From contig JAVHZZ010000002.1 in the NCBI GenBank assembly GCA_036250195.1, forward strand, positions 278,772,960 through 278,836,959: a DNA stretch of 64,000 nucleotides, read 5' to 3'. How positions within the stretch are numbered: position 1 is the stretch's first letter; every line of letters starts with the position of its first letter. This stretch comes from Mixophyes australis. Its lineage: Eukaryota > Chordata > Amphibia > Anura > Limnodynastidae. Positions 18,315 to 29,617 of this stretch are shown in pieces. Made by a program: the position numbers and the translations under genes. The notes below the pieces were generated by a model. That model ran no database searches. It was not told the origin of the DNA and was given only the letters and a program-made list of their open reading frames with translations.

Positions 18315-20176
18315 TGTCACTCACCGGACTGTGAGTGCTTCTTCCCGGACATTTAGGAACCGTGGCCGTCCTCCATCCTGAGGGTCTGCGCATGCGCAGC
18401 CCTTTCAAACCCTTCAGTACATGTCCCTTTAACTTAATTGGCAGATCAGGCAACACTCCCTATATTAAGCACCTGTGGTCAATACCACGTGGTCTGATCT
18501 TGGAGTCTCATTCCCCATGAGCCTCTGAAGGTGTTCCTGTGTTTCCTCGTGTATTCAGCGCTGCTGATTCCTGTGGTTTCCAAACCACTTCTACCTCTGT
18601 GGTTTCCAAACCACTTCTACTCCTGTGGTTTCCATACCACTTCTACCCTCCTGTGTATCATCGTGACTGTTACCTGATTCCTATCCGCTGCCTCCGTGCA
18701 CTACAGTCTTCAAGCCACTTCAACTCTACCATATATCATTGTGACTGTTAGCTGATTCCTATCCGCTGCCTCCGTGCACTACAGTCTTCATCTACCTCAA
18801 CTCACCTGTGCATCATCGTGACTGTTAGCTGATTCCTATCCGCTGCCTCCGTGCACTACAGTCTTCAACCTTCAACTCGTCTGTGTTTCATCGGGACTGT
18901 TTGGCTGATTCCTATCCGCTGCCTCTGTGCGCTTCAGTCTTCAGCTCATCTCATCTCTCCCGTGTTTCCTCGAGACTGCTACAACTATTCCTATCCGCTA
19001 CTCTCCGTGATCAACAGTTCCAGCTCAGCTCTGCTCTCCTGTGTTCCATCGTTACTGCACCTGCTGGTTGCTATTGGCTACCTCCGCGTATCTGCAGAGG
19101 CCTGCTGCTGCTACTCCTCAGCTCTACTCGTCCTTCAACAGCTGATCCGCTCTCCATGCTTTCCTGTGTTCCCGCTGGTCTCTACCCGCCTGTCAGCATC
19201 GGATCTGCGCCTCACTACTTTCTTCTCAGCTAGACCATCGCTATTCTTCAGGGTCCTCCAGGAGTCCAGTTCTACATACTACTGCTTCCTGAGTATTTGT
19301 TTCCCTGCTGGTCTACCTACCTGTGCGCTGCACCTACTTGACTACCGCTTCACCCATCCAGGGACTTCGCATCCTGCCGCCCTCCAGCCGTTCAGGTATC
19401 TCTGCACTCCTGTCTGACAGCCTGCTTCTGATCCACGGTATGCATACTTCTCATTGACTGTGCTGGTGTATTGCATATCTTGCTGGACTGTGTTGGTTCT
19501 CCTCTGGAGTTTGCTATCCGCTGAGTCTATTGCCATCATTGACTGTGTTATCTTGTGCCGGATTACCTCAAGTGACTTTCTATTATTGCAGTGCTGTTCA
19601 GTCATTTATATATTGTGCATATCATTGTGGATCAAGTTTAAGGTGCCCGTGTATCTCCTGTATTACAGTCTCTCCCCGTGCTCCTCCTCACATATATATT
19701 CAGTGGTACAACTTGCTAGAGGCAGACCACTGATCCCTGTTTCCTGTGTCACCTGTTCCAGTATCCTCTCACATAGCAGTGGTACAACTTGCTAACGCAG
19801 ACCACTGACTCCCCGGATACCTCCACTTGGATTCCATTCCTTCACTCAGACAGCGGTACAACTTGCTATCCGCAGACCGCTGACCCTCATCACCTCCTCG
19901 TTTCTGTTGGACATTCCTCCTCACTATAGCAGTGGTACAACTTGCTACCGCAGACCACTGACTACCTTCACGTGTCCTTTGTCCATACAGTTCCTCGTGT
20001 ATTACTACCTCCATATTACCAGTGCTGCTAGTCATAGACTTTCCTGAGCATCTCATCATCTGCTATTTCCTGTTCCGTGATCACCCTGCTACCAGAGTAC
20101 CATATTACCACCTATACTGCTCTGGTAAGCCTATCACCTGGTGATCCCTGGGTAAAGACTCCTAGTGCCCGTGACA
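18315..20176 (+). repeat. 3' LTR of the Ty3 element
   Basis: It is 1862 bp, identical in layout to the 5' LTR but 77 bp longer because of one extra tandem unit (about 18790-18866, containing CATCATCGTGACTGTTAGC). Scattered substitutions include GGCCTGATC to GGTCTGATC in the self-primer motif. Confidence 0.97.
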
Positions 20177-20790
20177 TTGTCATTGCTAAAATATAATTAA
20201 TAGGGCAGGCTTGGTCTTCTAAATCTGCAGTCCAATAATGTACAGTCTTATATAGGTAACACACAAAGAGGAGAGCACCATTGCTCCATTGCTAATTGTC
20301 ATTTCTGAAATACAAATACTAGGGCTGGCAGTCTTTTGTTCTGAATTTGCAGTCAAATTGTATGGTGTTATATAGGTTACACACAAAGAGGAGAGCTCCA
20401 TTGCTCCACTGATAATTGTCTTTGCTGAAATAGATATACTAGGGCTGGCAGGCTTTTCTTCTGAATTTGCAGTCAAATTGTACAGCGTTATATAGGTTAC
20501 ACACAAAGAGGAGAGCTCCACTGCTCCATTGCTAATTGTCATTGCTGAAATAGAAATTATATGGCTGGGTGGCTTGGTCTAAATCTGCAGTTACATTTTA
20601 CTGTACCATAGCTCACTCAGAAACAGGAGAGGTGGCAGGGTTCAGTGCTGATACAGAAATTGTAATAATAGGGCTGTCAGTATTCTTAAAAGTCTCCAGT
20701 GACATTCTACTGTGCCATAGCTCATACAGAAACAGGAGGGGTGACATTGTTGTTGTCATTCTACAGTCTCAGTCATGATGATACTAATCC
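20177..20790 (+). repeat. 120-bp tandem repeat array of the old hAT element
   Basis: Units contain ATATAGGTTACACACAAAGA, GGAGAGCTCCATTGC, TCCATTGCTAATTGTC, AAATAGAA and CTAGGGCTGGCAGGC. The word GAGGAGAGC recurs every 120 bp, near 20271, 20391 and 20511. Three more degenerate units follow. This continues the array cut by the Ty3 element at 12274. Confidence 0.9.
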
Positions 20791-20879
20791 CTCTACCTTA
20801 TGTGCTAAAGTCTATGTTCAAGTGCATAGTGGTTTTAAGTCAGGAAAACAAAAATGTAAATAAAAAGCTTGCACATTAT

Positions 20880-23505
20880 TAAAGAAAACAAAACTCTCTA
20901 ATAAAGGTGGAATTTTACTGTAGAAAAACATAAAACTGCCAAGATGCCATTCTACCCAAAATATTACTAAGCATACCAGCATCAGGTAGCTCCCTTCTCT
21001 TAACTAGATTTCAGCACCTGCAATCTACACTGTCATCATATTCACCCTCATCATTGTGTACATCTTTCTCAAACAATACTAATTCATCCCCACTGAAATC
21101 CACCATCACAGAAGCCTGTGTACTTTGATGTAATTGCCGATAATCAGTTTATGGCAGAGCTGTCACGATTTTTGGGCAATTCTTTTAGACCAGCCCAAAT
21201 GTCAAAATATTGTGCCGGCTCATCTGCATCACCACTGGGTGTCGGGAAAAGCTACGTTTTTTCCTAGCAGCATTTGGCAAAGAAACTGTCATGGGCACTA
21301 GGAGTCTTGCCCAGGATTTGACCAGATGACTGGGCTTACCAGAGTCGTGAAGTTCACACAACGGTCCTCTGGTAGCGGGGTGACTAGCGGAACAGATATC
21401 ACAGCAGATGGAGAGAGAATGCCAAGAAATAATAGGAAAGTCAGTGACTTGCAGCAATCTTTGGTCAATGAATCAGCCTCTAGCTGATATAGTGGAAAGG
21501 CAGATTTGAACACGGAGATCAGGATGGACGTGAGTAGATGCAGGGCGGTGCAGGGAAGTCAGTGGTCTGCGTACAGCAAGTTGTACCACTGCTTATGGTG
21601 AGAAGACTTGTCCAGGTGCAGGTAGGTAGCGGGGAAGTCAGTGGTCTGCGTATAGCAAGTTGTACCACTGCTTATGATGAGAAGACTTGTCCAGGTGCAG
21701 GTAGGTAGCGGGGAAGTCAGTGGGCTGCGTACAGCAAGTTGTACCACTGCTTATGGTGAGAAGACTTGTCCAGGTGCAGGTAGGTAGCGGGGAAGTCAGT
21801 GGTCTGCGTATAGCAAGTTGTACCACTGCTTAATAGGTGAGGATGTGCACAAGTGTAGATGAGTGGAAGCATACAAAGATAATAGGATGCAGACACTGAG
21901 AGCACAGAGGAACTTGATCCCAATAGGTATGCAGCGTATCCAACAAAGTCTATATAACGGTATGTGTGGCGCTGCTTGGTAGAGACTTGCTCAGCACAGA
22001 TATGCAGCCCCATAATGGATAGTCAATCACAGTTATGCATATAACGACTGAGTAGTACGGTTAATTCCAAACAGGTATGCAGCGTAGCAATAACAGTCTA
22101 TAGCAGGTATGGATACCACTGCTAAGCGTGGAAACTTGTCCTAGCAGATATGCAGAGTAAACGGAGAAAGTCAATAACAGATAGGCATACCGCTATTCAG
22201 TAGAACAGTCTGTCTACAGGGAGATGCAGGAACTGCAGAGATGCTGGACGGCAGAGACGAGTGTAGGAACCACAGGTGAGTAGATCCGGTAATCAGAGTC
22301 CAGCTGAGGACACAGGCAGGAAACAGAAGACTGTAGCAGGTATGGAAACCAGCGATGAGAAGCACAGGGAATCCACAGGAACTGAAGACACTAGTAGTAC
22401 ACAGGAGATAGTAGCGGGTATGGAAACCAGCGATGAGTAGATCAGGAATCAGCAGGAAACTGAAGACACTAGTAGAACACAGGGAACACCTTCAGAGACT
22501 CACAGGGAATGAGACTCCAAGATCAGGCAATGAGGTAATGCACACAGGTGCCTTAAATAGGGAGTTGCCTGATCAACCAATTTGGATTAAAAGCAACAGT
22601 CACAAGAGTTCTTGGGAGCTGCGCATGCGCAGTCCATTAGGATGGCGGACGGCCGCGGTTTAGGACAGTTGCCGGCAGGAAGGCTAGGGAACCACGCACC
22701 AGCGCAGAGGCACTCACGGTCCGGTGAGTGACAGAAACTGAGGGAGGAGACGTCGTTGTGTCATGTATCACTTGAGCTCTCAGCTTGCTGACCAGAAGCT
22801 CATTGCATCTCTTGAGATCTGGATGAGTTGGAAAGAAAGAGAAAACATAGTTTTTAAACCTAGGGTCATGCACACTTGCCAAAATTTAGTGATCTGATTT
22901 CAAGATGTTGATAACACTCGGATCCCGGCGAAGCGAATAAAGTACTTATTCTACAAATCCTACATAGTTAGCGGAATTGCTTAGTTTAATCTCCTTCAAT
23001 TTCTCTAGCTGCTTTTCCAATTGTCTAATTAGGGGAATTACTTGACTCAAGCTATCAGTGTCTTAACGCACTTCACAGGTGACTACTTCGAATGGTTTCA
23101 GCACCTTGCACAACACAGAAAGTATTCTCCACTGCACTGGACTAAAGTACATTCCCCCTCAAATTTGATTCTTCTCGCAGCAGCTGCAATCTCCTACATG
23201 CTGTTGCAGAATGCCGAAAATGACTATTTCAGGACACAGACAGCATCTCCTGCATGTCACTGTCATGTTTTAAAAAGTTCGGTACCACCAATTTGATTGT
23301 GTGCGCAAAACAGGGAATGTGATGTAATTCTCCCCTCTGTAATGCTTTCACAATATTGGTGGCGTTATCACAAATGACATATCCTCAGGAGAGTTCAAGC
23401 GGGATAAGCCATGTTGCAATGACATTCTTTAGTTTTTCAAAGGTTGTCAGCGGTATGCCTCTTAGTGTAGCCGGTGATACACAAATGTAGGATACCACTT
23501 TTTAT
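20880..23505 (-). pseudogene. Degenerate hAT transposase, minus strand, split by a solo LTR
   Basis: Read on the minus strand from about 23505 it gives recognisable hAT catalytic-region sequence: GYVICDNATNIVKAL, PCFAHTIKLVV, and then DPRFKNYVFSFFPTHPDLKRC (about 22780-22880). The frame is cut by the solo LTR at 21287-22733, after which AARKKRSFSRHP resumes (about 21240-21280). The hATC dimerisation block is deleted. The extreme C-terminus (SGDELVLFEKDVHNDE, about 21040-21100) is still visible and is followed by a 3' untranslated stretch. Many stops and frameshifts are present. The N-terminal BED region is absent: at 23505 the sequence flips to the plus-strand copy. It mirrors 24300-25510, including a shared TGA where copy 2 has a Trp codon (LSWGF). 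Confidence 0.85.
21287..22733 (-). mobile_element. Solo LTR of a Ty3/sushi element, minus strand
   Basis: Read on the minus strand it starts TGTCACTCACCGGAC and ends GTGCCCATGACA, closely related to the LTRs at 12275 and 18315. A perfect 5-bp duplication GAAAC flanks it (21282-21286 and 22734-22738). It keeps TATTTAAGG and GCCTGATCTTGG at the promoter and four hairpin units with a 79-bp period (about 21565-21830). It interrupts the degenerate hAT gene. Confidence 0.93.
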
Positions 23506-25400
23506 TTGCAACAGGATGAGGGGGATATTTGTGTAGCTGACGATGACGCTAACGAGGATGTTGATAAGGATGATGTTGTTTGCATAAGTCCTGCACCAGT
23601 GGAAGCTGTTCTTGCCAGTGATAAGAAGAAGGCCATTGTCATGCTTGGGCATAAGACCAAAAAATTCACGTCTTATGTGTGAAATTATTTTTACCCAATA
23701 CTGACAACAGTTGTCTAGCTATTTGTAGCGTTTGTAAAGCCACACCGACAACACCTTCCTCATCAATATCCTTACTAGTGATCAGAATTAGTCCTGCATC
23801 CAAGTTGTCTGAAGAATTCTTGAGCATTAGTCCCGCTGCTGCTGCTGCTGGGGGTGGATCTTTAACCCAGAAGTAGACCAAGAAGAAGACTACTAGTAGT
23901 TTTCAACAATTAACTGTTAAGACTTTGCAAGAGGAAGCAAGTATGAAAGCTGTCACCCAGTCGCAGAGCGGATCACAAATGCCATGGCAACTATGCTAGT
24001 ATTAGATCTGCGTCCAATAACCACAATTAATGCAGCTGGTTTTAGACAGTTAATTGAGTCCCCTTTACCAAATTCCATCACAACACCATTTTAATAGAAA
24101 AGCAATTCTTTACCTCTACCAAAAGGCTCGAAAAAATTTAATTATTGGGCTACAAAATGCACTTAATTGTACACTTAACCACAGATATGTGGACAAGTGA
24201 AACTGGGCAAACTAAAAATTATATGACTTGACAGCCCACTGGGTTGGTGAATTGCCTTCAACAGCAAGAACAGCAGCAGCATGTACCCAACAGATTATTC
24301 AGAGGCAGGCTACTCTCTGTATCAGTGGCTTCATTAAGAGGCATACCGATGAAAATCTGTTTGAAAAACTAAGGGATATCATTGCAACATGGCTTACACT
24401 GTTTGGACTCTCCTGAGGATATGTCATTTATGATAATGCCACAAATATTGTGAGAGTATTACAGCTGGGTGAAATCCATCACTTTTCCTGTTTTGTTCAC
24501 ACAATCTACTTGGTGGTACAGAGGTTTTTGAAAAATGACAACGACGTGCAGGAGATGCTGTTGACTTTTGGAAAAGCACCTTAAAAAATTGAAGGAGGAG
24601 ATGGAACAAAAAAAATAAAGCTGTATTTTGGACATGTAGATGAAGTACTTTAATCTCTTCGCCAGGATCAAAGAGTTATCAAGTTCTGGAAATCGGATCA
24701 CTACATTTTGGCGACTATGCTTGATCCTAGGTTTAAGAGCTATATCTTCTCTTTATTTCTAACTGTCCCAGAACACAAGAGATGCAATGAGCTTCTGGTG
24801 ATGACAGCTGATGTGGTACCTGACACGACGGTATCCGCTCCTTCAATTTCTTAGGCTACTGCTGCTAGGAAAAAACTAAGATTTTCAAAGAGACCCAGAT
24901 GATTCAGCAGAACATTTTAACATCTGGTCTGGTCTACAAGAATTGCCCAAAAATCGTGGCACCTCTGCCGTAACGCCAACTGATCCTACTATCAACATCC
25001 AAAGATTGATGGAGGATTATTTTAATGACAGCATAGAAATAGACACGTTAGACAGTCCCTTTCATACTGGAAGGAAAAAAGGCAATTTGGAGACCCATGT
25101 ACAAACTCGCTTTGCAATACCTAAGCTGCCAACCCTCCAATGTGTACTCGGAAAATGTTTTCAGTACAGCTGAGAACCTTATTGGCAATTGGCGTAGGAG
25201 GCTACTTCCTTAAAATGAGGAAAAGATGATGTTCATCAAAATGAACTACAAATTCTACGAGGAAAGGCTTTACTGGCATTTAGATCAAAGTACAGAGACT
25301 TCTGTAATGGGGGATTCCAGCGGGGATGAATTAGTATTGTGCGAGGATGATGTACACACTGATAACAGTAAGGATGTAGATTGCAGGTGCTAGGATCTAG
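23505..25400 (+). pseudogene. Degenerate hAT transposase, plus strand
   Basis: Starts inside the acidic linker before the BED finger. Fragments seen in order are a BED remnant (TSYV, stop, NYFYP; about 23670-23700), an Ala/Ser-rich linker, TTDMWTSETGQTKNYM (about 24180-24230), the segment with the TGA shared with the minus-strand copy (about 24414), YILATMLDPRFKSYIFSLF (about 24700-24760), AARKKLRFSKRP, and a hATC block with NVFSTAENLI and EEKMMFIKMN (about 25140-25240). The C-terminus is DSSGDELVLCEDD. A deletion removes the region between the CFVH-type block and DPRFK. Multiple stops mean it is dead. It is more diverged from copies 1 and 2 than they are from each other, so it is an older relative. 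Confidence 0.87.
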
Positions 25401-25574
25401 CTGAGAGAAGGAAACTATCTGATGCTGGAATGCTTACTAATATTTGGGTAAAATGGCATGTTGGCAATTTTATGTTTTTCTACAGTAAAGTTTCACCTTT
25501 ATTAAAGATGGTCAATCCTGCACCACTTGTACTTTCAGCTACCGCTGTGTGCCAATATTACCTACATGTGCTAT

Positions 25575-26115
25575 AAGTGCTGATGTTTGTTTTCAATCAT
25601 CCTTTCAATTGCTTCTCTCTCGTAAGTGTGACCACATACTTTGTTTTTCACTGGGTTCACCATCTCCAACTGTGTAATGGGTTATGGCAATCTCCTCGTC
25701 TTCATCTTCCAAAGCTTCGTCTGCAGGGGCCGGCGACATGCCCATTTGTTTTCTCAGGTCTCTTAGCTATTCTTTAAACTGGACATATTTATCATCCTGC
25801 CTCAAGGCCTACTCTATATTATTCTTCTGAAGCGCAGTGTATCTCTCGTTTACATGCTCTCTTAAATCTGGGATCTCATCCGGTGGGTCACGTTTTAATT
25901 TAAGTACGGTCTCCTCAACTGCATCTATATATTGGTTTAAATCTTTTTTCAATGTAGCGTTTTCCAACATGACGGATTCCATGCTACCCACATGTTCCGT
26001 GTCACAGTCTGTCTGAAGCAGATGTAATGCCACTCCAGTTGTAATATCCATTCCTGTGTCTACATAAGTTTAGCAGCTCTTCAGGGATGAGAGGGAGGTA
26101 TCCAGAGAGGAGAAG
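25575..26115 (-). pseudogene. NSMCE2: NSMCE2 (MMS21) intronless fragment inside the old hAT element
   Basis: NSMCE2 is the SUMO E3 ligase subunit of the SMC5/6 complex. Read on the minus strand, the segment follows the vertebrate protein from its early ISFSG...LSSLK region through GMDITTGVALHLL, a helical stretch ending IPDLREHVNERYTALQ (25830-26050), an acidic linker, and the zinc-binding start [20 protein letters not shown] (about 25590-25650), stopping at ENKHQHL. There is a TAA near 26068, a TAG at 25809-25811, another stop soon after, and a deletion that removes the first SP-RING cysteine block and shifts frame. No introns interrupt the span, so it came from a processed copy. It sits between the hAT gene end and the conserved hAT 3' block. 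The identification rests on remembered human sequence and on the order of at least four matching blocks. Confidence 0.87.
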
Positions 26116-26199
26116 CAGATTAAAGATGCAGCACGAGCAGACAAGGTTTAACAATGTAGAGTTCATTGACAGCACTGTTGGGCTTAAGGCAGCTAAGCT

Positions 26200-26728
26200 A
26201 TTGGCATCTTGCTTTGTGGGGGCTCAAACAAACCAAACACTTCAGCCACAAAAGGTGGCACTCCTTGTTACTGGAGTGCTTGCTTTGTTAAACTGTATAT
26301 GTCCTTTTCAATATCTTACATAAGGGTGGGTGGGAGGGCCCAAGGACAATTCCATCTTGCACCACTTTGCTTATCTGCCACTGCTGGGTGGCAATGTTTC
26401 CTAGATAACCTATGAACTGCCGTGTGTTTGTGTCGTTGCTCTGTCGCTTAGCATCCAGCCAGATCGCTGCAGTCTTCGTCCGAAAGTGGATCAAAATAAT
26501 ATTGTGACCCGTGAGGTGGTCAAAAATTACTGAAAATGACTGGAAATTAAAGTTATTGAGGTTAATAATAATGTAGGAACAAAAAAGAGAATTATAGCAT
26601 ATTTTAGCTATTTTTCTTTAAAATACAGATCCAAAACCAAAACCAAAACACGCGTGGGTGGTTTTGCCAAAACCAAAACAAAAACTTAATGCATATCCAA
26701 AACCAAAACACGTGAGTGAACATTTCTA
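26200..26728 (+). other. 3' non-coding block and right end of the old hAT element
   Basis: The stretch 26214-26375 (GTGGGGGCTCAAACAAACC, AAGGGTGGGTGGGAGGGCCC, AGGACAATTCCATCTTG) matches in order the non-coding DNA just downstream of the transposase stop in copy 2 (54540-54690, reversed). From about 26625 repeated CCAAAACCAAAAC words lead to the terminus TGAACATTTCTA at 26728. Confidence 0.8.
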
Positions 26729-28194
26729 ATCGCAGTACAATATTTAAATATGTTACATTCAGATGAGGTTGGAAGCATACATTTATCACAAAATACCCCT
26801 TTATATTGGATTCATGTGGATATTAGCTATAATGTTCCTGCAAGGAGTCAGCCTTCTCTGTGTGGTTTGTGTCTGCCAGTATAATTTTTCATATACAATA
26901 TTGATCCAGAGAGCTTTGATTGCATCTAGTTTTTCCATGACAGTATTTGTTTTTTTTTGTAGGAAGTAAGACCTGCTATGTTTAATATACATATTAGTGA
27001 CTTGGTAATAATTGTGTATATGTAAAAACATATACATATGTATATATATTGGAAATAGTAGAAATCTGTCTCACCTCTCAATAACAGTTGTCTTGATGTG
27101 GCTCTGCTTCCTGGTGAACTGCTCTAGGTCTGCACCAACACTCATCTTCTGTTTGACCTGATGCCACATTGCCATAGAGTTATCAAATGTTGTAGAACAG
27201 GGATTAGGGCTAGGATTAGCAATCAAATTCAGTTGTCCCCGACTGTCCCTCCTCAGTGACACTAATATAATCCGTGTGAAAAACAAAAATAGATCCTTGC
27301 ATTACAAAGCAGCAATGACTTTCACTTAGTTAATGAAAAGCAATGCACTTATAAAATGTATATTGTAACACTATTTTTCTCTGTATATTAAAGTCTTTAA
27401 ATTACTTGCTGTGACTATTTATAACTTCCTAATATGAAATCAATGACATTTCCTAAGCTTTGCATTACAAAAGAAGCAATGACTTTCATGTCCTTAAACT
27501 AAAGCAGTGCACTTCTAAAATACATATTATAACACTATAATTCTCTGACATTTAAAAGTAAGAAAGCCACAAATAGCACCACCTACCAAAGTTCTTTATT
27601 ATTATTATTATCATTATTATGATTAATAACTTTTTTTATATATAGCACCTACAGTGCTTCACTGAAAATATTTCATTATTCACACGAGTCCCTGCCCTAG
27701 TGGAGCAACAGTATATATTCTCTAACACAAGGACACACTCGCTATGCTTAATTTGTTCAAAAGTTAATTGACCTACCAGTATGGGAAGAACCTGGAGCAC
27801 CTAGCACAGACACAGGAAGAAATTACAAACCCCACAAAGATAGTGCCTTGGTCGATATTGAACCCATGGCACCAGTGCTTTGAAGAAACATTGCAATCAT
27901 TGCGGCACTGTTCCACCCAATTACGTGCTGCAACTTTCTATAACATTCTAAAATGTAATCAATGATCTTTCTTAAGCTTTAAAAGTTGTATACAGACCTT
28001 AAGACATGGTTTCATCTTTTGTGTTTGGGAGTTGGTGAATAAATATACCCCATTTATAAAACGGCACCAAAAATAGGACTAAGGGAAGTAAGGAGTCATA
28101 TGAGGAAATTAGGTCCAAATGAGACGTGTGTTTGTTTACAAAATGCTAACTAATATTAAGAAATTCTGACAGTGGCATTCTTTTCTCAGAGTTT
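26729..28194. other. Non-coding DNA with an old SINE
   Basis: No gene seen. A related ACTTTCATG...AGTTAATGAAAAGCAATGC word pair occurs twice (about 27308-27345 and 27478-27515), suggesting an old local duplication. The V-SINE remnant at 27598-27925 is listed separately. Confidence 0.55.
27598..27925 (-). repeat. Old V-SINE copy, antisense
   Basis: Begins with an ATT-rich tail, then TATATAGCACCTACAGTGC, GAGTCCCTGCCCTAGTGGAG, TTAATTGACCTACCAGTATG, and ends with a degraded head. The order is the reverse complement of the intact SINE at 59481-59820. Confidence 0.75.
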
Positions 28195-28199
28195 CCCGT

Positions 28200-28940
28200 T
28201 GTCACGGTTGTCTTGACAGAGCTGTGGATCCCCAGACTCTGCTGGATATGACAAGGTTAACGGGTAGGTGGTATTCAGCATGAACCCCCGCAAGAGAGTA
28301 TGGTCTTAGCAGCACCTATCCCACAGGTCGCGGCCCCGTTAGAGAGTATACAGCAGAGAGGTATGGAGGAGCCAGGAGATGATGGGAGACAGACATTGAC
28401 ACAAGGAGGTAAGTCAGGAGAAGCAATGGAGTCACTGGAACAGCGGTAGTTCAATGCTGGCCACGGAGAGAAGAGCAGGCTGATACAATGATGGTAACTC
28501 AGGACAACAGCTGAGGAGTCACAGGAACAGCAGTAGCTCAGAGAGGCAGCGGGGAGAGAACTGAAGCTGACACAATATGAGTAACTCGGGAGGTAGTAGT
28601 AGAGTCACTGGAACAGTGGTAGTTCAAGGCTGGCCACGGAGATGAGAGCAGGCTGACACAACGGAAGCAGGTAACGGAGGGAGCAGGAGCCAGATTCACT
28701 GCTGCAGGAAGTGAGCTTGAAGAACAGGAGCCACAAAGTTGAATACAGGTGGTTTAAATAGTGCTCCATGATCCTGCGGCCAATGAGGGAAGAGAGGAGG
28801 TTTCAAAGAAGGACTGCGGTTCTGCACATGCGCAGGTCCGACCGCAAGATGGTGCCCGTAATGGAACTGATGTGCTAGGATATGCCTGTATCACCACCTG
28901 CGAGAAGAAGGTACAGGCGCTGGTACCCATATGCGTGGCA
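28200..28940 (-). repeat. 3' LTR of the deleted Ty3 element
   Basis: A 741-bp LTR whose minus-strand start is TGCCACGCATATGGG at 28940. It contains GGCCACGGAGATGAGAGCAG and AGTCACTGGAACAGTGGTAG repeat words and a GGTTTAAATAGTGC (TATA-like) stretch near 28751. A polypurine tract (28943-28955) lies next to it. Confidence 0.85.
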
Positions 28941-29617
28941 GTACACCCCTTTTAAAAGTGGCCACCGGACGCCTAGATGTAGTTTTGCGTGGAAACTGAG
29001 CGTGGAATCTTCGAAGCAAGGCTGGAGCATGGATATCAGATGCATTAACCCAAAGGCGTTCCTCAGGGCCAAAGCCCTTTCAGTCTACCAGATATTTAAC
29101 GGTTTGCCTGGAGGTCTTGGAATCCAGAATTTGTGTGATCTCAAACTCCTCCTGATGAGAGAACTTGGGACCCATGGAGGCAGGAACTGGTGAAGAAAAC
29201 CTGTTAATGACCAAGGGTTTGAGAAGCGAAATGTAGAAGGAGTTTGCAATATGAAGAGATGCAGGAAGCTGTAATTTGTAGGAGACCGGATTAATGACTC
29301 GTCGGATCTTATAGGGTCCAATAAATCGAGGAGCAAACTTCATAGATGGAACCTTGAGATGTATAGTTCGGGTAGATAGCCACACCTTGTCTCCCACCTT
29401 GAGTGCTGGAACTGCTCGTCGCCTTTTATCCGCAAAGGGTTTGTAACGAGATGATGTATTTTTGAGATGGGCAACAGCCTTGGCCCAGATAGCCGAAAAG
29501 TCACGAAGGGTCTCCTCAACAGCAGGAACATGGGTGGGTGGGAGGTCAGAGAACTTGGGAAGCATAGGATGTAGCTCCTTAATGATATAGAACAGAGGTA
29601 GATTCATGGAATAGGTT
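28941..29617 (-). pseudogene. Integrase C-terminal and chromodomain remnant
   Basis: Read on the minus strand from about 29600 it gives a Ty3 integrase tail: LPPTHVPAVEETLRDF, KPFADKRRRAVPALKVGDKV, SMKFAPRFIGPYKI, and then a chromodomain start FEITQILDSKTSRQTVKYLV. It is collinear with the same region of the element at 12275 (about 17720-18180) but clearly diverged. Where that element has HWKGF, this one has a stop in place of Trp (about 29080), after which KGFGPEE continues. The open frame that runs further upstream to 29949 is LTR repeat, not pol. Confidence 0.9.

Larger units (their letters stand above)
14981..18381 (+). pseudogene. pol: Pol polyprotein: protease, RT, RNase H, integrase, chromodomain (broken)
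   Basis: The frame is -1 to gag and first ATG is at 15056, though frameshifting is the likelier entry. In order it has an aspartic protease with the ALIDSGAAGNF motif; reverse transcriptase with the YLDD active site (about 16075); RNase H; integrase with an HHCC finger (HASRFSGH...CDLC) and catalytic Asp residues in MDFVTDL and VSDRGVQF; and a C-terminal chromodomain (FEITEVLD...LVHWKGF). The first break is a frameshift near 16575-16590 in RNase H, after which the frame moves and runs to 17481. The second is a TGA at 17479-17481 just before the integrase catalytic Glu region (YHPQSNGQTERVN); translation is open again to 18381. The last codons, from 18315, lie inside the 3' LTR, so the chromodomain tail is LTR-encoded. 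I describe the breaks only. Confidence 0.94.
12275..20176 (+). mobile_element. Ty3/gypsy chromovirus-type LTR retrotransposon (Tf1/sushi lineage)
   Basis: A complete 7902-bp insertion with two LTRs and a perfect 5-bp duplication TTGTC (12270-12274 and 20177-20181). The order is LTR, self-primer binding site, gag, protease-RT-RNase H-integrase-chromodomain, polypurine tract, LTR. Gag resembles that of sushi-ichi, the lineage from which mammalian PEG10 and RTL genes arose, and integrase ends in a chromodomain. By eye the LTRs differ by fewer than ten substitutions plus one 77-bp repeat unit, so the insertion is young. Pol nevertheless carries a frameshift near 16580 and a stop at 17479-17481, so this copy is inactive for pol. 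Confidence 0.96.
11819..26728 (+). mobile_element. Old hAT element carrying several nested insertions
   Basis: The left end TAGAGATGCTCA and the right end TGAACATTTCTA are a 12-bp imperfect inverted repeat (10 of 12). The left subterminal region resembles the 5' end of hAT copies 1 and 2. The right end has the CCAAAACCAAAACACG repeats common in hAT termini and keeps the same 3' non-coding block as copy 2. Flanking octamers (ATTATAAT and ATCGCAGT) do not match, so the ends may come from different copies or from a rearranged one. Nested inside are the Ty3 element at 12275-20176, the solo LTR at 21287-22733, an inverted partial hAT gene, and an NSMCE2 fragment. Confidence 0.6.

Noticed and set aside
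11811..26736. A clean 8-bp target duplication for the old hAT composite
   Set aside because: ATTATAAT on the left and ATCGCAGT on the right agree at only four positions, so the two ends are not claimed as one simple insertion.
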